NCBI GenBank assembly: GCA_027886185.1
Contig: WOAB01000211.1
Location: 1,588,001 to 1,652,000, forward strand
Reading direction: 5' to 3'
DNA: 64,000 bases
Origin: Rheum nobile
Taxonomy: Eukaryota > Streptophyta > Magnoliopsida > Caryophyllales > Polygonaceae
Part shown: positions 24,401-36,640 of the stretch, piece after piece
Numbering within the stretch: the first letter of the stretch is position 1
How the letters are laid out: each line of letters starts with the position of its first letter
Notes under the pieces: generated by a model
The model's database searches: none
The model's input: only the letters and a program-made list of their open reading frames with translations
What the model was told of the DNA's origin: nothing
Position numbers and translations under genes: made by a program

Positions 24401-24707
24401 CAGTTGACTCGTTTCCCATATGAAGGACAGGTCCATCATCCAACGGAACGAAGATCTTGAACATTGACTTGTCCCTACACACGTGTGTGGTAACACCCGA
24501 GTCAACCCACCATGCTATCTCATCATCCTGTACAAAGAAGGCCTCAGAAATATTAGGAACAAAGTCCAAACCAGGAAATGTTACTAAAGAGGGAACAGTT
24601 CCGTTCAAGGGAACCGTTCCTTCCTGACCTTGATGAGATTTCTGCCCTTGGTCCTTAGACCCTTGAGCAGACTGGTTGGGAACGTTGCCCTTCTTGCCCT
24701 TTCCAGC
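21405..24707 (-). pseudogene. copia pol: protease, integrase, reverse transcriptase, RNase H (open for 1,067 codons)
   Basis: The long frame 24608-21405 is uninterrupted, and its reading extends back to the TAG at 24708. In order: protease WWVDSGVTTHVC (DSG at residues 36-38), the integrase zinc module LWHARLGHVHYKRM...CRTCM, the catalytic core with LIHSDLCDF, YIDDYFRY, LRTDRGGEY and the Glu of QQNGVSERKNR, then reverse transcriptase with LVVQGFRQKYGTDY, HQMDVKIAFLNGDLEEEVYM and the catalytic YVDDMLIFG, then RNase H with YSDASWITNEEDHSSTSGW and MESEFVALAAAGKEAEWL. All catalytic residues that I can check are present. Only the upstream TAG separates it from gag, so the enzymes could still be made by read-through. 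Confidence 0.95.
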
Positions 24708-25497
24708 CTAACAATCCTTCTTAAGATGTCCAGGCTTCCCACAGTTCCAACACCCCTTTTGAGAGGGTTTCTTGTTGGGACCGGTGTTTGTGTTGTTGTG
24801 CGGCCTTTTCTTGCCCTTCTTGTTGTTACCCTTATGGGAACCTTCTTCCATCATGTTGATGGTGGAAGAATTGGGAGTCTCTTTCTCCTTTCCTTTCTCT
24901 TGCGAACGAAGGCCCTCTTCAATACGCAAGTGGCTGCCAAGTTCCACAAGGGAAATTCCTTCCTTCTTGTGCTTCAACATGTGCTTGAAGTCTTTCTATG
25001 ATGGAGGCAATTTGTCAATAATGCTTGACACAGAAATGGACTCGTCCATATTCAATTTATGTTGAGCAAACTGCCCCAAGATACGGAGTATCTCATGATA
25101 TTGCTCCATCACCGGTCTTGAGTCAACCATTTTATATGTATTGAAGTTGCTCACAAGGAACTTTACGCTTGAAGCGTCTTCAGCCATGTACTTCAACTCT
25201 AGAGAGTCCCAAAGTTCCTTGGCGGATTCAACATTTTGGTACACATCAAAGAGGGAGTCGGACATACCGTTTAAGATATGGCCCCGGCAAATGTAGTCCG
25301 TTCTCCCATTTGCTCCTTTTCCTCACGGCCTCTAGTGGTTCATCATCGACTAACTCTGGCATGGGAGTGGATAGGACGTATACCACCTTGAGGGTGGTCA
25401 AGAGGAAATGCATCTTCTTTTGCCAACGGCGGAAGTCCATCCCTTCGAATTTTTCCAACTTCTGGAACTTCGTCGTCATCTCACGAACATTCGTCAT
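24708..25497 (-). pseudogene. copia gag (UBN2-type) with one frameshift and two amber codons
   Basis: From the ATG at 25497: TTKFQKLEKFEGMDFRRWQK and HFLLTTLKVVYVL, typical of copia gag proteins of the UBN2/DUF4219 kind. At about 25297-25300 one extra base turns the expected ENDYICRG reading into a frameshift. The other frame continues HILNGMSDSLFDVYQ, ELWDSLELKYMAED, NMDESISVSSIIDKLPPS and reaches TAG at 24998-24996, where related proteins have Trp before KDFKHMLKHKKE. The zinc knuckle CWNCGKPGHLKKDC is intact (CX2CX4HX4C) and is followed at once by the second TAG (24710-24708). That amber codon at the gag-pol border could be a mutation or a suppressible stop; the first is clearly a mutation. 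Confidence 0.9.
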
Positions 25498-25554
25498 TGA
25501 TCTAAAATTCAGAATTTTGATCTAAAATTCTGATTTCGATCTAAAATTCTGATT

Positions 25555-25756
25555 TCGATAAGATTTGAATCGTGAGAACACTTTCCGAAATCAGAATTTT
25601 GCCCCTTACTAAGCCTTAGGGAATCCGTAAAATCTGAAGTGAGATAAGACAAATCCTCTAGTTCTCTTCAAGGCTTTTGATGAGAACTAAACTATGTTCA
25701 CGTATTTGTGGATGTATGACTTTAACTCAGATAGACAATTCGTGTGAAATTTCTGA
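25555..25756 (-). repeat. Internal fragment of the copia LTR in the place of the primer site
   Basis: This stretch copies LTR positions equivalent to about 20049-20253, in the same orientation, with few differences. It lies between the 5' LTR (25764) and the gag leader. Its borders carry the same short word CTGATTTCGAT, which also occurs in the leader repeats at 25505-25560, suggesting a microhomology-driven event. No TGGTATCAGAG-like primer site remains in 25498-25763. Confidence 0.85.
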
Positions 25757-25763
25757 TTTCGAT

Positions 25764-26705
25764 TGTAGGAACTTTGTATTCTGAGTAAGGAACAGTGTAG
25801 GTTGAGGCGACTGTTCCTTGCAAGTCTTGATCTTCTCTTGATGTTGACTTCGGCTTCAATAGGGAACGATCAATAAACGCTGTAACTCGGATAAGATTTG
25901 AATCGTGAGAACACTTTCCAAAATCAGAATTTTGCCCCTTACTAAGCCTTAGGGAATCCGCAAAATCTGAAGTGAGATAAGACAAATCCTCTAGTTCCCT
26001 TCAAGGCTTTTGATGAGAACTAAACTATGTTCACGTATTTGTGGATGTATGACTTTAACTCAGATAGACAATTCGTGTGAAATTTCTGATTACCCAACAC
26101 TATCTCCGAAATGCCTTTATATAGGCTTTCGGGCGGTTACATGGAACGGTTATGGCAGTTACAAGCGGTTACTAACGGTTATAACCGTTCCAACTACCAC
26201 CAACCGTTTCCAAGGATATCCAACTACTTCTTACCAGTTATCAACTGATTTAAGGTAGTTAAGAGACGGTTATTATGACGGTTACTAAGGCGGTTACAAC
26301 ACATTTATCACGTGCTGGAACTTAACCATGTCTCAGGGAACTTGACGTTCCCACCTAGGGAACGGCTGATCCCTTCACCATGTCTCAGGGAACTTGACGT
26401 TTCCACCTAGGGAACGGATGATCCCTTCAAGGAACGATCACTCGTTCAACCTTACGTAACGTACGTCGATATGTCTTAAAGACACAATTAACCTCTCTAA
26501 TGCGCCGTTCCCATATGGGGAACGTTACATATCCTTAATGTCTCTCTCAGAATCTCAAGTATGCTTACACGAGTGTGTACTCCACACCTCCAAACCCGTG
26601 ATGTAGCTAAGTGAGATCTTATAGTGTCGTATGAATCCCGATCACACCAAATGGCATTGTTCCTTATATGGGAACGATCTCTTGATGACACTAAAATCAC
26701 CAACA
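25764..26705 (-). repeat. 5' LTR of the copia element (942 bp)
   Basis: Same length as the 3' LTR with 18 substitutions and no indel. The TATA box is at about 26114-26125 (minus strand). AGTTC follows at 26706-26710. Confidence 0.95.
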
Positions 26706-26710
26706 AGTTC

Positions 26711-28005
26711 GAAGGTGATTCAATGTCGTTTGGAGATGGTTTAGGATGATTAAAGAGTTGATTCCCACTATTCCAAGTACAAGAAATAGGATGGTGTGGT
26801 CAGATTTGAAAATAGAGGGCTCGAATATGGAGATTTTGGGAGTTGAAGAGAGCTTCATATAAGGGTCATTAATGGAGGTTTTCGATTTTTGGATGATTAA
26901 CTCGATCCAATGAGACCTCTATTTATAGGATTAGGTTGTCTTTGAGCCTAAGGATCACAATTATACTGATTTTCTTTGTTTTCAGTGAATCCAGACGTTC
27001 CCTAGGATTAATTAGCTCATTCATTAGAGGGTTATTGTAGGAAGCTTAACGAGGAAGATCCGGAACTTTACGAAATTGAAAAATTCGTTGAAAGTTGAAA
27101 CCAATCCATAATTTGAAATTGAAATTCACCAAATGTTGAAGGAACACAACATATATGATGTTCGTTCAATCCACTTTTGTCAATTTCCACTTATTCGTGC
27201 ATGCCACCATTAATTGATTTATCTTATTTTATTCATCCATAATTATTTGACTCTTAATTAGGAGAATAGCTAATTAAAGTAATTAAGGAAAGAAAATAGC
27301 TAATTACTATAATCACCCTGGCTTAATTTTAATTTTTTTAATACATACGAACGGCTATACAAGTCGTTGGTCTTTTTTTAAAAAAAAATAAAGAAGTCGT
27401 TGCAAATATTATTAATTTTTTTTTAAAAAAAAGCAACGGTTACCCATACAAAATAATCAACTTCAATGTATCATTGTTACCCATACCCATATAAAGACGG
27501 CTCCCCCCTAATTTGTAGTTTACTAATAATCAAATTCAATCATAAGTTGTTAGTAAACTATAAATTTGCCCATATAAAGGCATATTTTATGTAGTTTACC
27601 CTCATATTTTAGTTTACCAATTAGCTTACCCATATAAAAAATTAAATACGTCTTTGTTCGAGAAATATTTTAAGGTAAAAAAAATTATTATCTTCTTTTA
27701 TTCAAAAAAAATATAAAAAATTGAATTTTGACCTAGAATATTTAAATCAACTTAACAAATTTTTGTTAAGAATTTAATTATGGTCAAATTCATAAGGAAA
27801 ATAGCTTAAGTTAATTTTAACCTAAGATAAAATTTTCTATAAATTAATTTTGGGGTTAAATAATATTATAAACTTATAATATTAAAAAAAAATTGGGCAA
27901 TTTTTATATTTTCTTAAGTTAAAATAAGGGAATAAATTACCTAATATAAACTTATAATAAATAAATTCATGTGTTTTCCCCTAAGACTCAAATGGTTATA
28001 TTGAA
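26711..28005 (-). repeat. LTR-like block, right part, and AT-rich flank
   Basis: Directly after AGTTC the split LTR-like block continues (GAAGGTGATTCAATG...). A minus-strand TATA-like CTATAAATAG lies at about 26927-26937. From about 27280 the sequence is very AT-rich with poly-T/poly-A runs and words such as GCAACGGTTACC, which resemble CACTA subterminal repeats. No gene is seen. Confidence 0.4.
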
Positions 28006-28009
28006 GTAA

Positions 28010-28300
28010 ATAAATTTATCGTATAGTTATATACTATTGTTATATCATATAGTTATATACTATTGCTATATCGTTCATTTATATACCATGGCTATATACT
28101 ATGGTTATATCTTATAGTTATATATTATAATTATATATTATGGTTCTATCGTATAGTTATATACTATTTTTATATTATTTAGTTATATATTATGGTTATA
28201 TCGTATAGTTATATACTATAATTATATATTATGGTTCTATCGTATAGTTATATACTATTGTTATATCGTGTAGATATATACTATTATGGTTCATATTGTA
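28010..28300 (-). repeat. AT-rich 13-bp array, inverted orientation
   Basis: Words such as GTATAGTTATATA and CTATTGTTATATC repeat every 13 bases. They are the reverse complement of the units in 28670-29757 (TATATAACTATAG, GATATAATCATAG). About 370 bases of unrelated sequence separate the two orientations, so the region has a foldback layout. Confidence 0.75.
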
Positions 28301-28665
28301 AAGTATTGTGCTACTTTTTAATTAAAAAACATGGATAATTTTTGCACCGGGTTATTTTATGTCCCACACCGCAATTTGGGCCCCACCGCGTTGCGTCCAA
28401 AAAAATAATCATATTGTTAATTTTTTTTTAAATGATTGATTTGAAGAAAAATGAGTGTTAGATGTAAAAAATTCATATTGTTAATTTTTTTAAATAAATT
28501 CATATTGTTGAATTTTCAGAGTATTATTACGGGTGTTTTACGCGATTTTTTGATGAATTATAAGAAAATTAATATAGTTGAATAAATGCTTCTAATCTGT
28601 ACATGAATAATATATTATACATGTTTATTTGGCATATGATTTGTAGAATTATTTTGCATATGTTA
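28301..28665. other. Spacer between inverted AT arrays
   Basis: AT-rich sequence with one GC-rich island at about 28345-28400 (GGGCCCCACCGCGTTGCG). No ORF or RNA gene is seen. Confidence 0.5.
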
Positions 28666-28669
28666 TTGG

Positions 28670-29757
28670 AAAGTTAGAATTGGACAAAAAAAATATCATA
28701 TGATATAACATAGAATATAACCATAGGGTATAATCAAATTGGATATAACTATAGTATATAATCAAAGTATATAATAATATAATATAACCATAGGATATAA
28801 CTATAGAATCTAATCAAATTATATAACTATAGAATATAACTATAGGATATAGCTATAGTATATAATCATAGTATAATATAACCATATGATATAACTATAG
28901 GATATAATCATAGTATATAACTATAGGATATAACCATATGATATAACTATAGGATATAATCATAGTATATAACTATAGGATATAACCATATGATATAACT
29001 ATAGGATATAATCATAGTATATAACTATAGAATATAACCATAGGATATAACTATAGGATATAATCATAAAATATAACTATATGATATAACTATAGGATAT
29101 AATCATAGTATATAATTATAGAATATAACCATAGGATATAACCAAATTGGATATAACTATAACTATAGGATATAATCATAGTATATAACTATAGAATATA
29201 ACCATATGATATAACTATAGGATATAATCATAGTATATAACTATAGAATATAACCCTATGATATAACTATAGGATATAATCATAGTAAATAACTATAGAA
29301 TATAACTATATGATACAACCATATGATATAACTATAGGATATAATCATTGGATATAACTATAAGTTAAAATCATATTATATAACTATATGATATAATCAT
29401 ATGATATAACCATATGATATAACTATAGAATATAATCATAGTATATAACTATAGAATAAACCATAGGATATAGGATATAATCATAGTATATAACTATAGG
29501 ATATAACCATATGATATAGCTATAGGATATAATCATAGTATATAACTATAGAATATAACTATATGATATAACTATAGGATATAACTATAGGATATAATCA
29601 TAGGATATAACTATAGAATATAACCATATGATATAATCAAATTGGATATAACTATAGGTTAAAATCATATTACATAACTATAGGATATAACTATAGGATA
29701 TAATCATATTATATAACTATAGAATATAATTATAGGATATAATCATAGTATATAACT
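28670..29757 (+). repeat. AT-rich higher-order array (13-bp units in 52-bp blocks), left part
   Basis: The dominant order is GATATAACTATAG, GATATAATCATAG, TATATAACTATAG, AATATAACCATAT, giving a 52-bp block of four 13-mers, with variants. The array stops abruptly at the MULE border (29767) and resumes in the same phase and orientation at 43521. Confidence 0.85.
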
Positions 29758-29766
29758 ATAGAATAT
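29758..29766. other. Probable 9-bp target duplication ATAGAATAT (left) of the large MULE
   Basis: The 9-mer recurs at 43512-43520. MULEs make 8-11 bp duplications. The word is common in this array, so the match could be partly chance; the extended 10-mer ATAGAATATA is shared too. Confidence 0.65.
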
Positions 29767-30230
29767 AGAGAGAGGATCAAATGAGCACCGGATTTAAAGT
29801 AATCCGTGCGCACTCCAGATCTTCTTACACGTGTCTCCATCTGACGATTGGTAGTGATCCTTCATTTAACACACGGAGGGCATTTTGGTCATTTTCCACG
29901 CATTCATTGTAGCCGTCTCTCCTTGCCTCTCTCTCGATTCGCTCTGTTTCTCGCAATCGCCATTGGAGGTAAATGTTCGCTATTGATGATTTCAGTTCAT
30001 GTTCTTCATGGATCTCGTCTCTTTCGATGTATTAACGCTATTGTATATCTGTAGCCGTCGTTCTTCGCGTCTCTGATCTCGATCGATTTGGTATCTATTT
30101 CCGTATTCGCTGTCGTCGGAATCGCCATTGGAGGAGTTGTTGCTTCTCGCTCGTTGCAGTTCACGTTCTTCATCGATTTCGCCTCTTTCAATCTTCCATT
30201 GCTATTGGATTGACTGGCATAGACGTTTCT
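29767..30230 (+). promoter_or_regulatory. MULE left end and transposase promoter/leader region
   Basis: Contains the terminal sequence and a pyrimidine-rich leader (CTCTCCTTGCCTCTCTCTCG at about 29912-29932) before the transposase ATG. No TATA box stands out. By analogy with other MULEs the terminus should bind transposase; this is inferred from position only. Confidence 0.45.
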
Positions 30231-33200
30231 ATGGATTCTGGTAAGTCAATTTGTTTCGTTTTGTTTTAGGGTTCCAGAATTTCTTGCTGTGTCTACTTAT
30301 GTTCTCCGATTGCTAGTAATCTGAGTATGATTCTTTTCAATTTGGTTGTTATCTGGCGTTTCTAATGTGGATGTTGTTTGGCAGATTCGTATTAACCTTT
30401 TCATCATTAGATTTTCCATCCTTTCTATGGGCGATTGTTTTGAACCTATGCCTTATAGAAATGAACCTGGATGTTATTTATGTTTGCAGTGCCTGGTAGT
30501 GGTTCTGCTGGTGCTAGTGGTAGTGTATCCCTGGATCAGAGTTCTCCTAGTTCATATCCAAGTGATTCGGACACTGAGATGTCGTCGGATTTATCCGTTA
30601 CGCGATTATCTCAAGGTGGATCGGTGTACCACATTCCAATCTGTGTTGATTCTCTGAAACCAGTTGTTGGTATGTTGTTCGGGTCATTGGGGGAAGCGAT
30701 TGATTTTTACAAGGCATATGCACTGGAATGTGGCTTTGTTGTGAGGCTCGGCGGATCACGCATGGCAGGCGATGTGGTTGCACTGAAGTACTTGCATTGC
30801 ACCAGACAGGGTTTTAAAACTGGCCAGAACAACACAAAGCGCATGCGCCGACGTCCTTCAAACAGAGTTGGTTGTAAGGCGAAACTCACCCTCACTTTTG
30901 CGGGCAACCAGGGCTACAAAGTAACAGCGTTTGAAGATCGCCACACTCATGAAATGGTTGTTGGTAAGGATAAACAGTTTATGAAGTCTATGAGGAAGCT
31001 GGACTTTGGACATAAAAAGTTTGTGATGGATTGTGAGAAAGCCCACATCGGTCCAGTGAGGTCTCATAGGATATTCAAGGAACTCGTGGGCGGCTACTCC
31101 AAAGTTGGTGCATCAGCTGTTGACTTCAAGAACTACCGGCGAGATATGTTGGCTTACATAGGTGGTTCCGATGCTCAGATGACGATCAACCGTTTGTTCA
31201 ACAAAAAAGAACTATGCCCTGCGTTCTTCTTTGAGTATGACGTGGATTCTTGTGATCGTTTGACACGTTTATTTTGGGTTGATCCTGTGTCTCGCAAGAA
31301 CTTCTCTCTCTTCGGCAACGTTGTATCGTTTGATGCTACGTACCGTACCAACAGGTTATTTTCTATCCTTCTTCATTGCATTGTTCCTGTTCTATTTTAC
31401 AGTGCAACCAGCCTTCAATTTAATGTTTTTCGTTCTTTTAATGTTAAGTTCATTAGATGAACCTCTTAGTTATATTGAATGAACCTGTCTGTTGAAACTG
31501 ATGAACCTCGTATACAAACTGATGAACCTAGTATGAAATCCAATCCTATTGTTATCTACATATTCCAGTCTGCTGAGGTCCCAAATGAACCTGCAAGACA
31601 ACACCAATGAACCTGGTCCATTTTTGAAGTGTCTAACCTATTCTATTTCTGATGAACCTGTCACTTATACTCAATGAACCTGTAAGTTATAAATGATGAA
31701 CCTCTTAGTTATATTGAATGAACCTCTCTGTTGAAGCTGATGAACCTCGTATGAAAACTGATGAACCTAGTGTGCAATCCAACCCCATTGATATCTACAT
31801 ATTACAGTCTGTTCGCTGAGGTCCCAAATGAACCTGCAAGACAACACCAATGAACCTATTCCATTTTTGAAGTGTCTAACCTATTCTATTTCTGATGAAC
31901 CTGTTACTTATACTCAATGAACCTGTTAGTTGTAAATGATGAACCTCTTAGTTATATTGAATGAACCTCTCTGTTGAAACTGATGAACCTCGTATGCAAA
32001 CTGATGAACCTAGTGTGAAATCCAACCCCATTGCTATTTACATATTCAAGTCTGTTCGCTGAGATCCCAAATGAACCTGCAAGACAGCACCAATGAACCT
32101 GGTCCATTTTTGAAGTGTCTAACCTATTCTATTTTTGATAAACCTGTTACTTATACTCATTGAACCTGTTAGTTGTAAATGATGAACCTCTTAGTTATAT
32201 TGAATGAACCTCTCTGTTTAAACTGATGAACCTCGTATGCAAACTGATGAACCTAGTGTGGAATCCAATCCTATTGTTATCTACATATTCCAGTCTATTT
32301 GCTGAGGTCCCAAATGAACCTGCAAGACAACACCAATGAACCTGGTCCATTTTTGAAGTGTCTAACCTATTCTATTTCTGATGAACCTGTCACTTATACT
32401 CAATGAACCTGTAAGTTGTAAATGATAAACCTCTTAGTTATATTGCATGAACCTCATTGTGTATTCATTCTAATCAACCTCATTGTGTACTTATGTATCC
32501 TGATTTGATTGCTCTTTTTATTAGACACTTATTTGAGTGTTTTTATCCCTTTTTCTTATTCATAGTTGGCTTTGTGTACATCTGTTTCATATAGGTACAA
32601 TCTGATTTTCATACCATTCACCGGGCTAGACCATCATAAGTCGAGTGTCACTTTTGCGGCTGGTTTAATTTTCAAGGAAGATGCGGGATCATACGTTTGG
32701 TTGCTGGAGAAATTCAAGGCAGCAATGGTGCACGAGCCAAAGGTTATAGTTACAGACCAAGACATGTCCATGAAGTCGGCTATTGAACAAGTTTTCCCGC
32801 GTTCGCGCCACAGGCTTTGTATGTGGCACATCATGAAGAAAGTGCCCGCAAAGACCAAGTACGACACTGCCGCTGGTTCAGAATTTAGGGCTAGGCTGGA
32901 CAACATTGTGTGGACCCATGACCTTTCACCCTCAGAGTTTGAGACACAGTGGGCTGCGTTGCTTGATGAATTCCCACTGGTGAAGCGGAGGTGGTTTGAT
33001 GACATGTTTGCAATCCGACATTTTTGGATCTCAGCCTACTTCAGGGATGTGATGTTTGGCAGTCTGCTTAGAACTACTTCTGTTTCGGAATCTGCAAACA
33101 GTTACTTTGGTCACTTCAGTGACAGATACTACCGCCTAGTTGAGTTGGTGATGCACTTTGACATAGCCATGGACACGCAGAGACACAAGCAGGCGAAGCT

Positions 33201-34005
33201 GAACTTTGAGTCTTCTACTATGCGTCCAGATTTGAAGACGCCTTTAGGATTGGAGAAGCACGCATCTGAGGTGTACACGCTCTCAATTTTCAAACTTGTT
33301 CAGGATCAGATTATGGAATGTTGTCTATCATGCTTTATGGTGAGCATGTCTGATGTCAACGGTACAAAATTCTACGGTATCAAGGATTGCTTATCCAAGA
33401 GTTTCACAGTGGAGCAGTCAGCTGAAGGTGTGGATTTTTTTTGTAGCTGTCGCATGTTTCAAAGGATTGGTATGTCTTGTTGTCATCTCATTTTTGTGTT
33501 CAGGAACCTCGGGTTTGATAGGATTCCGGATAGGTATGTCCTTGCGCGCTGGACCATGGATGCCACTATTACACCGGTGTTCACTATCGACAACACCGTT
33601 GTGACTCAGTGTGCGGCCCTTGAAGAGCGTGAGGCGGTCATGAATGAGGTGATTTCTGACTTTTATAGCTGTGTGGGGCTATTGGAGGACAAGCCGGACC
33701 TCATGAAACAGTTTTCGGTTCTGCTTAAGGAGAAAAAGGCGTCTCTGCTGTGTGGAAGTGGTGCTTCATCTAGTTCTGGCGCGTCGAACCTGGAGCAGCT
33801 TCAGTCTTATGCCGGAGTTGAAGTACCTTCAGTCATTAATGTACTGCCACCAGAGCAAGCCAAAAACAAAGGAAGCGGGTCGCGTATCCGGAGTGGAAGA
33901 GAAATTTCTATTGCTTCGAACCGTGCAGGGCAAAGGCGTTGCGGTAGATGCAACAAGTTAGCCACTCACAATAGTCGCACTTGCACTGAAGTGCTGGACT
34001 CTTAG
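30231..34005 (+). CDS. FAR1-type MULE transposase, apparently intact (761 aa, 3 exons)
   Basis: Exons by my splicing: 30231-30240, 30490-31354, 32595-34005; introns 30241-30489 (GTAAGT...TTTGCAG) and 31355-32594 (GTTATT...ATATAG). The frame closes exactly with 762 codons and no stop. Domains: an acidic Ser-rich N-terminus; FAR1 DNA-binding domain at about 70-160 (EAIDFYKAYALECGF, HCTRQGF, GCKAKL, HTHEM); MULE catalytic core with Asp285 in SFDATY, Asp346 in VTDQD, the C-x2-H of CMWHI at 367-370, and a candidate Glu456 in SVSESANSYFG; SWIM zinc finger at 574-588 (CSC...CCH); C-terminal zinc knuckle CGRCNKLATHNSRTC. It should excise and insert the MULE in the nucleus. It could be mistaken for a domesticated FAR1-related gene, but its place inside a bounded element argues for a transposase. 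The second intron is made almost wholly of TGAACC repeats. Confidence 0.88.
31440..32480 (+). repeat. 240-bp tandem repeats with TGAACC words, in the transposase intron
   Basis: The word ATGATGAACCTCTTAG recurs at about 31457, 31695, 31938, 32181 and 32424, a period of 238-243 bases, four full units. Each unit holds about nine copies of the word TGAACC. The array fills intron 2 and stops about 115 bases before the acceptor. Confidence 0.92.
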
Positions 34006-34049
34006 TGTTCTTCAGTATTTTTCGATTCCATTTTTTTTTTTGCTTACTT

Positions 34050-35080
34050 TTGCTGAACTTTTAAGAATTTTGATGAACATGCTACTTATACTCAATGAAC
34101 CTGTTAGTTATACATGATGAACCTGTTTCTTATACTCAATGAACCTGCATGCATAAATTAATGAACCTGCAAGGCAACACCAATGAACCTGTTAGTTCCA
34201 ATCAATGAACCTTGTTAATTTTTGAAGTGTATAACCTATTGTATGTCTTATGAACCTGTTACTTATTCTAAATGAACCTGTTAGTTTTAAATGATAAACC
34301 AAGTAGTTAAATGATAAACCAACACCTAATGAACCCCCAATACCTAAAATGAACCTCAGAAAAACCTAATGAACCTCCAACACCTAAAATGAACCCCCAA
34401 CTCCTAAAATGAACCTCAGAAAAACCTACTGCACCCTGTAAAAGCAAATGAACCCCCAACACCTAAAATGAATCCTGTAAAAGCAAATGAACCCCCAACA
34501 CCTAAAATGAACCTCAGAAAAACCTAATGCACCCTGTAAAAGCAAATGAACCCCCAACACCTAAAATGAATCGCAGGAAAACCTAATGAACCCTGTAAAA
34601 GCAAATGAACCCCCAACACCTAAAATGAACCTCAGAAAAACCTAAGAACCCCCAACACCTAAAATGAACCCCCAACCCATAAAATGAACCTCAGAAAAAC
34701 TTAATGAATTCTGTAAAAGCAAATGAACCCCCAACTCCTAAAATGAACCTCAGAAAAACCTAATGAACCCTGTAATAGCAAATGAACCCCCAATCCCTAA
34801 AATGAACCTGCAAGTCAAAACCAATGAACCTGCCTTTGAAACGTAATGAACCTGCAAGTCAGCACTAATGAACCTGGTTGATTTGTTGATTTTTGAATTG
34901 TATAACCTATTGTATGTCTGATGAACCTGTTACTTATTCTGAATGAACCTGTTAGTTTTAAATGATGAACCAAGTAGTTATAAGTCATGAACTTGCATGA
35001 GAAAATTAATGAACCTGCATGTCAACACCAATGAACCTGCATGAGAAAATTAATGAACCTATAAGACAATAGCAATGAAC
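34050..35080 (+). repeat. TGAACC repeats 3' of the transposase gene
   Basis: Irregular array of TGAACCTG and TGAACCCCCAACACCTAAAA units between the convergent genes. All copies are on the plus strand. It may serve as 3' untranslated or termination sequence; no gene is present. Confidence 0.9.
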
Positions 35081-36284
35081 CTGCTAATATATTGAAGTCT
35101 TGATCCTAATTTAGGCAATTACACAGGTGATTAGTGCTATCTGTTAGTATCATTGTACCCAATTCAGCAGTCATATATTTACCCAATCTATACAATCAAC
35201 CTATTATCATTCTTACGAAAAGTCAATCATCTAATGTTCATGCATACGGCCCTTCAGGGTTGTCTTTTATGATCTGCAGTGCCTTTTCTCGTATTTCATT
35301 AGCTTCGGAGGTGATGATGGCATGCACGTATTTGATTCTCAGCTCTTCAATGCCCTTTTTTTTGTTCTTGTTGTTCATCTGATCCTCCCATTTCTCATTT
35401 GGCACGCCCATGTACTTCTCCATGTATCTCATGATAAACACCCCAGAGTCTTGTTCTTCTGCTCCGTCAGACTGGACCGGTAGAGGAATCAATTGTGGCT
35501 TATGCTGTGCAGATTCAATCTCGCTTGCTCTCCTGGACAAGTGATTCTGGCGGAAGTATATTTCAGTCATGTGTACCTGCACACAAGCATAAAGAGAACA
35601 AATGAATTTTAACCCAAACAGTCAAAAAAATGTTGTCAACAACACAATTTAACTATTGGTTTCATGTCAAACCAATGAACCTGGAGGATTTTTTAAGTGT
35701 ATAACGTATTCAATGTCTGATGAACCTGTTACTTATACTCAATGAACCTGGTAGTTGTAAATGATGAACCTAGTAGTTATAAGTCATGAACCTAATGCTT
35801 GGGTAGAGTTCACTCACTAGTAACAAGACAATTTAATCAATTATTGTACACTTACAATCTTGTGAATCGCTTCTTGATAGAGCTGCGTATCACCGCTGTT
35901 CGGCACACTGTCTAGCACATGAAGGGTTTTACTCTTAATGTTCATGGCAATTAGAAAGTAACGGTCATTGTGGATTATGACCGGTACAAAAACCTGTAAT
36001 AATCCATTTAGTTAGTGACGTTTGAAATTAACTCACAAAAAATTATGAACAGAATAAATACAAAAAACAGACAAGCTTAGAATAGCAATAAATTTACCAT
36101 GTCTATGTCCTTTAATTTTCGTCCATGCACCTCAGCCACTGCGTTGTTGAAGTTCCTCATGAACTCGCCCAGTTGATCTTTCAAGGTTATATTATGTTTC
36201 AACATTTCACGATTTTTTTGTTAGTATACGGGAATTATATATTCAAGCCACAATGTGGACAGATAAATTGTTGAACTTATAGGA

Positions 36285-36640
36285 CTTCACTTTTCATATG
36301 ATGAACCTCGTATGCAAACTGATGAACCTAGTGTAAAATTCAATCCTATTGCTATCTACATATTCCAGTCTGTTTGCTGAGGTCCCAAATGAACATGCAA
36401 GACAGCACCAATGAAAATGGTGCATTTTTGAAGTGTCTAACCTATTCTATTTCTGATGAACTTGTTACTTATACTCAATGAACCTGTTAGTTGTAAATGA
36501 TGAACCTCTTAGTTATATTGAATGAACTTCTCTGTTGAAACTGATGAACCTCGTATGCAAACTGATGCACCTAGTGTGAAATCCAATCCTATTGCTATCT
36601 AAATAAAATGATGAACCTCATTTTATTTACTGTTGAACCG
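36285..36640 (+). repeat. One TGAACC 240-bp unit inside a Ulp1-like gene intron
   Basis: The stretch repeats the unit of the transposase intron (TCGTATGCAAACTGATGAACC, then GAGGTCCCAAATGAAC). It lies between two exons of the opposite-strand gene, yet TGAACC is again on the plus strand. Confidence 0.85.

Larger units (their letters stand above)
19924..26705 (-). mobile_element. Ty1/copia LTR retrotransposon, nearly intact, lacking a primer binding site
   Basis: The element is 6,782 bp on the minus strand, with two LTRs of exactly 942 bp (TGTTGG...CCTACA in element orientation) and target duplication AGTTC. The gene order gag, protease, integrase, reverse transcriptase, RNase H is that of Ty1/copia. 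I find only three coding lesions: a one-base insertion in gag and two TAG codons. Between 5' LTR and gag there is no tRNA primer site; instead a roughly 200-bp fragment of the LTR lies there. The LTRs differ at 18 positions by my count, all transitions, so the insertion is fairly recent. Confidence 0.95.
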
